This document shows positions 36,062 through 45,663 of a stretch of 64,000 nucleotides of DNA, piece by piece. The position numbers were made by a program, and so were the translations under genes. The first letter of the stretch is position 1; every line of letters starts with the position of its first letter. The stretch spans positions 372,001-436,000 of the forward strand of contig CBDCMP010000004.1 of the NCBI GenBank assembly GCA_965218985.1. The letters run 5' to 3'. The DNA comes from Pseudopedobacter sp965218985 (GTDB lineage Bacteria > Bacteroidota > Bacteroidia > Sphingobacteriales > Sphingobacteriaceae). The notes beneath the pieces were generated by a model that had not been told where the DNA came from, ran no database searches, and was given only the letters and a program-made list of their open reading frames with translations.

Positions 36062-37402
36062 TTATAATTTAGGTTCCCAACCTTTTTCATACTTCCTACT
36101 CCACAATGCCATGGCGTCTCGATCAAAAATCCTCCCGTTTTTCTCGTCTATGGCAAAACCTTTACCAATGCGAAATGCCAAGTTTGCATAATGCACCATC
36201 GCCATACTAATGCTCGCATCGTCTATCGGTGCATTAAGTTTCGCTTTGCCACGTATGGTGTCAAAAAAATTAAATAAATGAGCTGTAGAAGTATCACCCC
36301 CGCCGCCCAAAGCGGTGCCGGCTTCGTTTGAACCTGCGATTTTCTCCTTGATCATTTTACCGCTAAGATCGGTGATTTTATAACGACCCCGATCAACGAA
36401 AACCGAACCATTGCTACCGTAGATTATTGTACCACGGTCGGCGCCATAGGTATCATAGCCATTACGGCTTTTGCCATCCCATTGAACAATTTTTTCATCG
36501 GCGAAGTTAAATGTAGCTTCCATACTGTCGTACATTTCCCAGCCATCATCTATAAATTGCCTTTTATATGCTTGCACCTGCGCGTGTTGTGGATAATTTA
36601 CCTGGAGTGCCCAGCGAGCCACATCTAATTCGTGGGTGCCATTGTTGCCAGCTTCTGCAGTACCATAATCCCAGCCATACCAGTGCCAGTTATAGTCCCA
36701 GGTATTATCTGTGTATTCTCTGCGCGGTGCAGGGCCCTGAAAAAGATCCCAATCTAAACCTATTGGAACCGGCGCTTTTTTCTGTACGGGAACTTTGCCG
36801 CGAGAATTTATATAAAAAGCAAGCGCTTTATAGGGCTTACCTATGGTTCCAGAATGAATCATATCCATAACTTCTATGGTATGATCTGAAGACCGCTGCT
36901 GGTTGCCCATCTGCACTACCGCACCATATTTTTTTGCCACAGCTACCAGCATTTCGTTTTCATGCATATCGTGGCTACATGGTTTTTCTACATAAACATT
37001 TTTTCCTGCCTTCAAGGCCATAATTGATCCAGGCGTGTGCCAGTGATCTGGAGTTGAGTTGAATAATACGTCTACATTTTTATCATCGATAATCCTGCGA
37101 ATATCATTCTCCAGTTTAGGATTGTAATCTATACTTTTTTTGAAATTTTCTAGTGCTTTTGTGCGCTGGCTCTCCATCACATCGCATAAATACACCAGGT
37201 TTACATTGCTTTTGCTGCTCACAATTGCGTCTTTATATGCAGAATATCTTCTACCTAAACCTGCAATAGCCACATTAAGCCGGTCGTTCGCGCCAATTAT
37301 GCGTTTATAACTACTTGCCGACATTGCCATAGCAGAATTGGCTATTGCAACGCTTGCGCCTCCCAAAGCGGCTTGTCTTATAAAATCTCTTCGTGTTGTC
37401 AT
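36062..37402 (-). CDS. Gfo/Idh/MocA family oxidoreductase with Tat-type signal
   Basis: The 446-residue protein has a twin-arginine-type N-terminus (TTRRDFIRQAALGGASV), so export in folded form with bound NAD(P) is likely. The Rossmann fold (LNVAIAGLGRRYSAYKD) is followed by the family EKP motif in NVYVEKPCSHDMHENE and a C-terminal alpha/beta domain (WHWYGWDYGTAEAGNNGTHELDVARWAL). Members oxidise sugars or sugar acids; exported ones in Bacteroidota often act on glycosides with DUF1080 partners. It is 56 bp downstream of the DUF1080 gene on the same strand, so the pair probably works in a 3-keto-glycoside route. Confidence 0.92.
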   Translation of the reverse strand: MTTRRDFIRQAALGGASVAIANSAMAMSASSYKRIIGANDRLNVAIAGLGRRYSAYKDAIVSSKSNVNLVYLCDVMESQRTKALENFKKSIDYNPKLENDIRRIIDDKNVDVLFNSTPDHWHTPGSIMALKAGKNVYVEKPCSHDMHENEMLVAVAKKYGAVVQMGNQQRSSDHTIEVMDMIHSGTIGKPYKALAFYINSRGKVPVQKKAPVPIGLDWDLFQGPAPRREYTDNTWDYNWHWYGWDYGTAEAGNNGTHELDVARWALQVNYPQHAQVQAYKRQFIDDGWEMYDSMEATFNFADEKIVQWDGKSRNGYDTYGADRGTIIYGSNGSVFVDRGRYKITDLSGKMIKEKIAGSNEAGTALGGGGDTSTAHLFNFFDTIRGKAKLNAPIDDASISMAMVHYANLAFRIGKGFAIDEKNGRIFDRDAMALWSRKYEKGWEPKL

Positions 37403-37458
37403 AATTTTTAATTTAAGGTTTTAATTTTTCCCTTCTTGAATTTTGTATGGCGCCTGCT

Positions 37459-38205
37459 CTAATTAAGTTCTTTAATTTTTAAATTACGAAATGACACGGT
37501 ATTGCCGTGATCCTGCAACAGAATGTGGCCCTTTTTGGCCTCGCCGAAGTCTTCCCATACTTTGTATTTGCTGATAGCCACCAGATCTTTAAACTCTTTT
37601 GATCCGCGCTGATATTCCAGCACCTTTATCCCGTTCAGCCAGTGTTCTACATGGTTATTCGGGTAAACCCTGATCTCGCCCGAGTTCCACTCGCCAATTG
37701 GCTTAATGGTAGAAGCTGGTTTGTTTGATGGGATCAAATCATACAGCGAGGCGAGTTTACGGTCGCCGTCTCTACCTAATTTAGCGTCGGGATGGCGGTC
37801 GTCGTCCAAGATCTGATATTCCAGCCCAATGCCCGATTTGGCCGTTTTTTCCTTCTCCGTCACAAAATATTTGACTCCACTGTTAGCCCCCTCTGTTAGC
37901 TTAAATTCAAACTTTAGAATAAAGGCCGAGTATTCTTTGATGGTAACAATATCTCCCCCTAAACCTTCTTCTTGGCCGTTTGAGCCCTGAATAGTGAGTA
38001 CACCATTTTTCATTTCCCAGCCAACTGCCGGAAAATGATCTTTAAGAATCCCGCGCCAGCCTTTGGAAGTTTTCCCGTCCCACAACAATTTAAAGTTGTC
38101 GTCCTTTTCCTTTTTCGTTAAGACATTGTTTTGCTGAGCTGAAACACAGGCTACACTAAATAGTAAGCATGCTAAGAGTGCGAGGTTTAACTTAATATTT
38201 TTCAT
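37459..38205 (-). CDS. DUF1080 domain (3-keto-disaccharide hydrolase family) protein
   Basis: The 248-residue protein has a signal peptide (LALLACLLFSVACVSAQQ) and a single DUF1080 concanavalin-like domain. Landmarks are FKLLWDGKTSKGWRG, SAFILKFEFKLTEGANSGVKYF, GLEYQILDDDRHPDAK, GEWNSGEIRVYPNNHVEHWLNG and a closing GHILLQDHGNTVSFRNLKIKEL. Family members are implicated in cleaving 3-keto-glycosides in the periplasm. The downstream Gfo/Idh/MocA gene on the same strand would supply the 3-keto group. The upstream promoter region (38206 on) is shared with nothing on the plus strand nearby. Confidence 0.9.
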   Translation of the reverse strand: MKNIKLNLALLACLLFSVACVSAQQNNVLTKKEKDDNFKLLWDGKTSKGWRGILKDHFPAVGWEMKNGVLTIQGSNGQEEGLGGDIVTIKEYSAFILKFEFKLTEGANSGVKYFVTEKEKTAKSGIGLEYQILDDDRHPDAKLGRDGDRKLASLYDLIPSNKPASTIKPIGEWNSGEIRVYPNNHVEHWLNGIKVLEYQRGSKEFKDLVAISKYKVWEDFGEAKKGHILLQDHGNTVSFRNLKIKELN

Positions 38206-39433
38206 GCTAAATGAAGTAATTGTATGTATTCATACCATCTTTTGCTAAAATTGGCAAATCGAGTATTCCCGATAAAGGGAGATATTAAAATTATTTGCCT
38301 TGCACTAATTGGTTAACAGGCACAATATAAATCTAATTTAACTGAAATTAAATCACAATTGAACAAATTATTATGGCAATTGCCTGTCAGATTAGTCGAT
38401 GCCCCCAAGATTTTATTGGATCTTCGTTTACAAATCTTCATCAGGAAACTGTTAGAGCGTCTTTGTTTCCGCTTAAAAAATGAAGCGAAAGTCATTCAAA
38501 ACAGTTTTAAAATACAATCGGACGGATGAAAAAATACAGCGTGAGCCCTCAGTTTAAATTATTTAAACGTGTTTAGCGATTAGAAAATTAAGCGGTAAGC
38601 GCACGTTTTAATATGATTAAGTGGTTTGCCGTTTAAATAATTGATGTGTTGTAAAACTGTGACTGTAGCTACTTTAGCCATAATTTGTGTTAGAAGTCCC
38701 TCAAAAGTTTTGCATAATTCCGTTTAAGCATCATCTGATCACACAATTGCGCAAAGACTACTTCAATTCGCTTCCGGGTTGATCTAAAAAAAGGGCCAGG
38801 GCTTATACTCTTTCTGATTAGCTCTTTTGGGTGTTTCCAGGATAATATAAATATCAATATTTATTAATGTTCTGTCAATTACAAAAATTTGGTTTTGATC
38901 CCGGGATTTTTAACCTTTTAATAGGAAGCTCATCAAGTGATATTAGACTTGAACAAGAGTTAAAGCTCCAATGAGCATATTCTTGAAACATCTGATCAGT
39001 ATCCTTCTTAAAATACAAAATCCATAAGGCAAAGAATCCCATACACTTTTTAATTGCTTATGCAAAAGGCTGTTATCTGGAGATGTTATCAGCTCGGCTT
39101 TCAATACGAAAAATTAAGGTTTAAGTGCTCTTTAAACCCATTTATTGCACATGTTTATCTCCCATTTAAGTTTTTGTGTAATTTAAGAACACCATGTCAA
39201 TAAATATGTATGATTTGTCATGCCCATAAATTAATTAAGCCAGTTATTTGCTTCAACCAATTAATGCTGAGCCCTTCAGACTTACAATTTGAGAAATAAC
39301 GACCAGCTCTAAGAGCATTCACGAATGTTTTAGTATGCATTATTGTTAAATCCAAATTTAGAGGCCTATGGTAAACAGTAAGTAGCAAAAACAACGCTTA
39401 AAAACTTTAAAATGAACCAAATTAAATTAAAAT
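38206..39433. other. 1.2-kb gene-poor region upstream of the first susC-like gene
   Basis: The region contains the IS982 transposase remnant (38580-38861, listed separately) and, from 39112, the first copy of the duplicated leader. Nothing gene-like was recognised in 38220-38570 or 38870-39110. The last 320 bp must contain the susC promoter. Confidence 0.5.
38580..38861 (-). pseudogene. IS982-family transposase C-terminal remnant
   Basis: Minus-strand readings give LETPKRANQKEYKPWPFF, then in the next frame FRSTRKRIEVVFAQLCDQMM and LKRNYAK, then in a third frame TFEGLLTQIMAKVATVTVLQ ending with HIKTCAYRLIF. The pattern RKRIE-FAQLCDQ-RNYAK-FEG-AK is the conserved C-terminus of IS982 transposases. 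Two frameshifts and the missing N-terminus show it is dead. No flanking inverted repeats were found. Confidence 0.75.
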
Positions 39434-39948
39434 ATGAAAAATACATTACTTAAAAATCTTCCAACTCAAAGAAAGCTGATCTTTCATTTAGGTTGTATTA
39501 TTCTTCTATTCTTCTCCTCCGTTGCTCATGCAGACAATTCGACTGTTCTATTTAATAACGCAGTGATTAACTTTAATCAAAATCAAACCGCTGTTAAGGG
39601 AAAAGTGATTGATGGGACAAACGGAGAGAGCTTACCCGGTGTGAGTGTCACCGTAAAAGGAAAAAATACAGCAACAGTCACTGATGTGAATGGGAATTTC
39701 AGACTTGATGTGCCAGGAAATAGCATCCTCGTGTTTTCTTTTCTGGGCTATAACACTATCGAGGTTTCTGTAAATGGAAACACAGATTTAAATGTCAAGA
39801 TGCAACCATCCTTAAGAAGTCTTGATGAGGTGGTTGTTGTGGGTTATGGTACGCAAAAGAAAACATCTCTTACTTCGGCCGTTTCTACATTACCTGTTGC
39901 AGACATTACACAAAAACCGATAGTTAATTTAACTAATTCCCTTGTTGG
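39112..39948 (+). repeat. Duplicated leader plus susC 5' segment, copy 1
   Basis: This 837-bp segment recurs at 44834-45663. It spans about 320 bp of upstream DNA and the first 515 bp (about 172 codons) of the susC-like gene. In the coding part I count two base differences. In the upstream part there are a dozen or more plus a 7-bp indel. Beyond 39948 the two genes diverge abruptly. Confidence 0.92.
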
Positions 39949-42637
39949 AAGGGTGTCAGGTTTGATCACTAGACAGGGGAGCGGTGAGCCCGGCTTTGAC
40001 GGTTCTAGCATTCAGATTCGCGGCGTAGGCTCAATTGGGGGATCTGCAGCCCTATTAATAGTTGATGGGGTGCCTCGAGACTTTAGCCGACTGGATCCCA
40101 ACACCATCGCTACTGTGACCATTCTAAAAGATGCAGCGGCTGTAGCACCCTATGGTGTTGCTGGTGCCAATGGCGTAATTTTAGTCACCACCAAGCAAGG
40201 TAACGCAGGTAAGTCGGTATTGTCTTATAATGGTTATGTTGGTGCGCAAAATCCTACTAAGGTGCCTACTTTTGTTAGTGGATATCAATATGCGCTAATG
40301 AAGAATGAAGCAAATATCAATGATTTTCAGTCTGGTGTGCCTTACACTGCTGATGATTTGCAAAAATTCAAAGATCACTCTGACCCTGATGTACACGGCA
40401 ATGCGCATCCTCTGCAGGAAATAATTAAACCTAATAGATTATTGACTAATCATAACCTTTCGCTTTCGGGTGGTTCTGATAACTTTAAATATTTTACCTC
40501 ATTTGCCTATACACACCAGAATGGGATGTGGGACCCAACTTATTTAGATAAATATAATGCAACAATAAATCTAACATCAAACGCCACCAAGACCACAACA
40601 ATTAATGTCTCCGTAAACGGCTGGATAGAAGATCAACACTTTCCATCTCAAAGTGCCGGTACAATTATTAACCAGGCACAAAGGCAAACTCCGGATTTTC
40701 CGGTACGTTATAGCAACGGGTTAAATGCTGGTTATATCGCCCAGTCAGTTTATGGAGAAATTTATGATAGCGGGTACGGCTTTAATGAAAACCCCGGTTT
40801 ACAAACGCAATTAAGCATTAACCAGCAACTGCCTCTCAAAGGGCTAAGCCTAAAAGGAGTGTTTAGCTACGATGCCGCACCGGATGTGTTATTTGGCAAC
40901 CGAAATGGAACAACAAGAAATTACACTACTCCGATTCCTTTCTACACAGTAAATACAAATACCGACCCTTATACCTACGTTCTTGGGTATCAAGGAAACA
41001 GTAAACCAAGCTTTAGGGAAGAATATTATCAAAACCGTTCTATTACTTATCAGGGAATTTTAAATTTTCGACGTTCCTTCGGAAAAAGCGATGTTAACTT
41101 TACTGGAGTTGTAGAAGCCCGTAGAGTAAAATATCAACAATTTACAGCTTCAAGAATAAATTATAATTTAGGTATTGATGAATTAGATTATGGCGGACCG
41201 GACCCTACTGATTTGCAAAACGGAGGTTATTCTAACGGGCAAAAGCAAATTGGATACGTTTACCGAATAGATTATGCTTATGCAAACAAATATTTATTGC
41301 AGGCTACGGGCAGGTATGACGGCAGTTATCTGTTTGCCCCGGGGAAACGTTATGGATTTTTTCCTGCATTTTCTGCTGGATGGGTAATCTCCCAGGAAAA
41401 TTTCATGAAAGACATTAAGTGGGTTGACATTTTAAAGTTAAGAGGGTCTTACGGTCAATCCGGTGCTTATCCAAGGTCAGGCGGTGGCATACAAACGTAT
41501 CAATATTTAAGCCCATATAACTTAAATACCAACTCCGCAGTTATCAATGGTGCCTCTACTCAGGGCATTAGCGAAGGCCTTCAGGGTAACCCCAACATTA
41601 CCTGGGAAAGAGCAAACAAATTTGATGTGGGTTTGGAAGCTACTTTATGGAGAGGTGCGCTTAGTGTAGACGCCGATTATTTTTATGAAAAAAGATCAGA
41701 CATGCTGATCCCTAATTCTGCGGCTTTGCCTGGTGAATATGGCATTGGCACAGGCTTATTGAACGCAGGAGTAATGAGCAACCACGGTATTGACCTCACA
41801 TTGCGTAGCGGACACACGTTTTCTAATGACCTACGGCTTGATATCACCGGTACATTTACATTTGCCAAAAATAAATTGTTGGATTTTATTGAAAATGCCT
41901 CTACCTATGATAATCCTAACAGGAGACAAACTGGGCGTCCGTACGGAACTCAATTCGGTTATCGGGCATTAGGTTATTTTTCTAAAGACGATTTTGTTAA
42001 TCCAGATATTGCGCAACCTGTGCTTAAATCCGGAATTCCTGTACCTACTTTTGGCATTGTTCGTCCTGGTGACATTAAATTTGCTGATCTATCCGGACCT
42101 AATGGGATACCTGACGGAAGAATAGATATCAACGACCAGGCGGTTATCGGTAAAACACAAACCCCAGGTATCATTTATGGTTTCGAGCCGCGTTTAACCT
42201 TTAAACACTTTGATTTGGATTTATTGGTTCAAGGTAGCGGAAACTCTACTATTCAGTTAAATGATTTTATTGTGTGGCCTTTCAACTTCTCAGGTTCTGC
42301 CTCAGAGCTAAGCTTTAGTGAACATTGGCAGCCAGATAGAACAAACGCACTTTACCCACGTCTTTCTAATTCGCCAACAACAAACAACAAACAGACATCT
42401 TCCTGGTATAACAGAAATGATGCATATCTAAGGTTAAAAAGTGCTGAGCTGGGCTACACTTTCTCAACTAAGATGCTTCATAATACAATCAATTCGTTAA
42501 GAATTTACGCTGCAGGGCAGAATATCTTTACCTGGACTCCATACATGAGAGAGATAATAGATCCAGAGAACAGTGGAAACAATCAAAGTTATTATCAGCA
42601 ACGCGTGTTATCCATAGGTGTTAACGCATCGTTTTAA
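39434..42637 (+). CDS. SusC/RagA family TonB-linked outer-membrane protein 1
   Basis: The 1067-residue protein is a TonB-dependent outer-membrane transporter of glycans. It has a signal peptide (to about residue 34) and a CarboxypepD_reg-like domain at about 53-125 (VKGKVIDGTNGESLPGVSVT, FRLDVPGN). The SusC-type motif LDEVVVVGYGTQKK and the plug domain follow at about 130-250 (AAAVAPYGVAGANGVILVTT), and a 22-stranded barrel ends in the aromatic terminus GVNASF. It is followed 10 bp later by its SusD-like partner. The first 172 residues are almost identical to those of the second SusC-like protein at 45149. Substrate specificity is not readable from sequence. Confidence 0.96.
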   Translation: MKNTLLKNLPTQRKLIFHLGCIILLFFSSVAHADNSTVLFNNAVINFNQNQTAVKGKVIDGTNGESLPGVSVTVKGKNTATVTDVNGNFRLDVPGNSILVFSFLGYNTIEVSVNGNTDLNVKMQPSLRSLDEVVVVGYGTQKKTSLTSAVSTLPVADITQKPIVNLTNSLVGRVSGLITRQGSGEPGFDGSSIQIRGVGSIGGSAALLIVDGVPRDFSRLDPNTIATVTILKDAAAVAPYGVAGANGVILVTTKQGNAGKSVLSYNGYVGAQNPTKVPTFVSGYQYALMKNEANINDFQSGVPYTADDLQKFKDHSDPDVHGNAHPLQEIIKPNRLLTNHNLSLSGGSDNFKYFTSFAYTHQNGMWDPTYLDKYNATINLTSNATKTTTINVSVNGWIEDQHFPSQSAGTIINQAQRQTPDFPVRYSNGLNAGYIAQSVYGEIYDSGYGFNENPGLQTQLSINQQLPLKGLSLKGVFSYDAAPDVLFGNRNGTTRNYTTPIPFYTVNTNTDPYTYVLGYQGNSKPSFREEYYQNRSITYQGILNFRRSFGKSDVNFTGVVEARRVKYQQFTASRINYNLGIDELDYGGPDPTDLQNGGYSNGQKQIGYVYRIDYAYANKYLLQATGRYDGSYLFAPGKRYGFFPAFSAGWVISQENFMKDIKWVDILKLRGSYGQSGAYPRSGGGIQTYQYLSPYNLNTNSAVINGASTQGISEGLQGNPNITWERANKFDVGLEATLWRGALSVDADYFYEKRSDMLIPNSAALPGEYGIGTGLLNAGVMSNHGIDLTLRSGHTFSNDLRLDITGTFTFAKNKLLDFIENASTYDNPNRRQTGRPYGTQFGYRALGYFSKDDFVNPDIAQPVLKSGIPVPTFGIVRPGDIKFADLSGPNGIPDGRIDINDQAVIGKTQTPGIIYGFEPRLTFKHFDLDLLVQGSGNSTIQLNDFIVWPFNFSGSASELSFSEHWQPDRTNALYPRLSNSPTTNNKQTSSWYNRNDAYLRLKSAELGYTFSTKMLHNTINSLRIYAAGQNIFTWTPYMREIIDPENSGNNQSYYQQRVLSIGVNASF

Positions 42638-42647
42638 TATTATAATT

Positions 42648-44318
42648 ATGAAATTAATAAAATTTATAAAGGATAATAGCAAGGTCGTTATCCTCTTTTT
42701 TCTGGTTTTAATAACCTTCGGCTCTTGTAAGGATGATTCATTAACAGTGGCTCCCAAAGGCAAGCTGACTAATGAAGTTACATTTAGTACAGAAACAAAC
42801 GCGGATCTGTTTGTGAATGATATTTACAATTCGTTAGCCGACGAAAAAAACGATTATAACCACACGGACTCCTATGCCGATAACAGTTGGACAAAACAAA
42901 CTCATACAGGAGCGAATACGGTAAGGAATGGTTCTATATCCCCTGCAAATGTTCCTACTGGGCCTGGTGGATTATGGAATTGGGACGGCACTTACGCAAA
43001 TATTCGAAAGTGTAATGTTTTCTTTCAGCAAACTAAATTGTATAAATCAAATTTCTCTGATGAATGGCTGCAAAAACGTACTGCTGAAGTTACTTTTTTA
43101 AGGGCATATTTTTATTCGCTTCTATTTACCAGTTATGGAGGTGTTCCCCTTATTTCTGTTCCTTTAGACAATACAGATGGAACCGATATTTTTTATCCCC
43201 GGTCTACAATTGCAGAAACACTTGCTTTTATTGAAGTCGATTGTGATGCTGCGGCAGCTGTTTTGCCTGCCACTATAGATAAATCCGGACGGGCAACAAA
43301 GGGTGCTGCTTTAACCCTCAAAGGATGGGTAGAACTTTTTGCCGCCAGCCCTTTGGCTAACACAACTAATGATGTAACATTATGGGCCAAAGCTGCTGCA
43401 ACCAATAAACAAGTGATGGATTTAAACGTCTATTCTTTATTTAGCGATTATGGCGCCCAATTTCTTGCTCCAAACAATTTTAATAAAGAAACCATCTTTG
43501 CCAAGCAATATGCCCCACCTTCTAACGGAAGCAGAGCCGAAGGCATTGAAGGTCCTGTTAAAGTAAACGGCACAATACAGTGTTGGGGAAATTATCAACC
43601 CACACAAAGTCTGGTCAATGATTACGCTATGGCCAATGGTTTACCTATTACTGATCCTCTTTCAGGATACGACCCCCAACATCCGTATATAAATCGTGAG
43701 CCGCGATTTTACCAATCTATCATTTATGATGGTGCTCCTTGGCAGGGAGATATCATTACCACACGTGTTGGGGGAAATAATCAGCGGGCAGGTGGAGGAG
43801 ATATCAGCACCAGCGGTTATTATGGCCGTAAATTGTTAGATGAAAGCATACGAGGACAAACAAGTCTTGCTACACGACCAAGTTCAGCTAACTGGATAAT
43901 TTTTAGATACGGAGAAGTGTTGTTAAGTTACGCAGAGGCACAGAATGAAGCTGTTGGCCCGGATGCATCGGTATATGCCGCTTTAACATTGGTTAGGCAA
44001 AGAGCCGGATTACCAAACTTTCCGGCTGGTTTATCTCAAAGTGAAATGCGCACTAACATTAGGAGGGAACGCAGAATAGAGTTGTCTTTTGAGGAAAAAC
44101 GCTGGTTTGATATCAGACGCTGGCTAATCACAACTGGCCCCGACGGTGTGTTAACCACCCCGGAGTATGGTATAAATATAGTTTATACTTCGGGTGTTCC
44201 TTCTTACACACCCGTTAACATATTCACTAATATATTTAAGGAATATCAGAACTGGATGCCAATTCCACAGTCAGACGTTGCTAAGAATCCAAAATTAGTT
44301 CAAAATTCTGGATATTAA
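42648..44318 (+). CDS. SusD/RagB family lipoprotein 1
   Basis: The 556-residue surface lipoprotein (lipobox LITFGSCKD near residue 27) binds and delivers glycans to the SusC partner. TPR-like helices and the family blocks are visible: AEVTFLRAYFYSLLFTSYGGVPL, TKGAALTLKGWVELFAASP, RYGEVLLSYAEAQNEA and RRERRIELSFEEKRWFDIRRW. It ends NPKLVQNSGY, typical of SusD. ATG 42648 gives the right signal peptide; the longer in-frame start reads back into the susC 3' end. Confidence 0.95.
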   Translation: MKLIKFIKDNSKVVILFFLVLITFGSCKDDSLTVAPKGKLTNEVTFSTETNADLFVNDIYNSLADEKNDYNHTDSYADNSWTKQTHTGANTVRNGSISPANVPTGPGGLWNWDGTYANIRKCNVFFQQTKLYKSNFSDEWLQKRTAEVTFLRAYFYSLLFTSYGGVPLISVPLDNTDGTDIFYPRSTIAETLAFIEVDCDAAAAVLPATIDKSGRATKGAALTLKGWVELFAASPLANTTNDVTLWAKAAATNKQVMDLNVYSLFSDYGAQFLAPNNFNKETIFAKQYAPPSNGSRAEGIEGPVKVNGTIQCWGNYQPTQSLVNDYAMANGLPITDPLSGYDPQHPYINREPRFYQSIIYDGAPWQGDIITTRVGGNNQRAGGGDISTSGYYGRKLLDESIRGQTSLATRPSSANWIIFRYGEVLLSYAEAQNEAVGPDASVYAALTLVRQRAGLPNFPAGLSQSEMRTNIRRERRIELSFEEKRWFDIRRWLITTGPDGVLTTPEYGINIVYTSGVPSYTPVNIFTNIFKEYQNWMPIPQSDVAKNPKLVQNSGY

Positions 44319-44350
44319 TTTGGTCTAAATAGTTTTTTATCTAAATTCTA

Positions 44351-44497
44351 TTAAATGCAGCGCGACTTATATTCTCTAATAATATTTTTAGTTTTAACAC
44401 TAATTTCATAGCTGTCACTCAAGCCCTTTGAAACTGTTGAAGTCGATAGATGATGTAATGCAAGCGCAATATCTTTAATGGTAGCCGGTTTATACAT
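44351..44497 (-). pseudogene. LacI-family regulator, N-terminal HTH remnant
   Basis: The minus-strand frame from ATG 44497 encodes about 48 residues beginning YKPATIKDIALALHHLSTST and VSKGLSDSYEIS. This is the LacI-family helix-turn-helix with an extra His compared with the usual ALxLSxSTVSRAL pattern. A stop follows at about residue 49, so the ligand-binding part is missing. It lies in the gap between the two SusC/SusD pairs, where a local regulator would be expected. Confidence 0.72.
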
Positions 44498-44833
44498 GGT
44501 TAGGTTGATAATTAAACTTTTAAAGCCATTAGTCAATAAAGGTTTGGAAAACTAATATAGGTATTTTATCAATAAAAAAATCGTTTCTTTCGTCAGACTT
44601 GCTAAGTGTTTCTACAGAGGGTATGTAAAACCGCAAAGGGCAACTTACATCTACTAAATGCTCAGTAGAAGCTCTATTTAGTTGCTCATTCGGCTATCAT
44701 TTTCTAGAAAGTGATTTATACGCTTGTTTGTTTTTTGTATTCTTATTAAGTGAGGGTAGCGATAGACAAAATCTCAAGTACACCTTCTGGTGGTTGAGCT
44801 ATCTTGGAATTTAGTACTTAACTTCTATCTAGG

Positions 44834-45663
44834 AATTAAGGTTTAAGTGCTCTTTAAACCCACTTATTGCACATGTTTATCTCCCATTTAAGTTTTTGTG
44901 GAATTTAAGAACACCATGTCAATAAATATGTATGATTTGTCATGTCCATAAATTAATTAAGTCAGTTATTTGCTTCAACCAATTGATGCTAAGCCATTCA
45001 GACTTACAATTTGAGAATAAGCTCTAAGAGCATTCACGAATGTTTTAGTATGCATTATTGTTAAACCCAAATTTAGTTGCCTATGGTAAAAAGTAAATAG
45101 AAAAAACAACGCTTAAAAACTTTAAAATGAACCAAATTAAATTAAAATATGAAAAATACATTACTTAAAAATCTTCCAACTCAAAGAAAGCTGATCTTTC
45201 ATTTAGGTTGTATTATTCTTCTATTCTTCTCCTCCGTTGCTCATGCAGACAATTCGACTGTTCTATTTAATAACGCAGTGATTAACTTTAATCAAAATCA
45301 AACCGCTGTTAAGGGAAAAGTGATTGATGGGACAAACGGAGAGAGCTTACCCGGTGTGAGTGTCACCGTAAAAGGAAAAAATACAGCAACAGTCACTGAT
45401 GTGAATGGGAATTTCAGACTTGATGTGCCAGGAAATAGCATCCTCGTGTTTTCTTTTCTGGGCTATAACACCATCGAGGTTTCTGTAAATGGAAACACAG
45501 ATTTAAATGTCAAGATGCAACCATCCTTAAGAAGTCTTGATGAGGTGGTTGTTGTGGGTTATGGTACGCAAAAGAAAACATCTCTTACTTCGGCCGTTTC
45601 TACATTACCTGTTGCAGACATTACACAAAAACCGGTAGTTAATTTAACTAATTCCCTTGTTGG
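44834..45663 (+). repeat. Duplicated leader plus susC 5' segment, copy 2
   Basis: This is copy 2 of the segment at 39112-39948. It begins at aattaaggtttaagtgctc and ends at cttgttgg, where identity stops. The interval 44500-44833 upstream holds nothing I can assign. The shared leader means both SusC genes probably carry the same promoter and 5' UTR. Confidence 0.92.
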
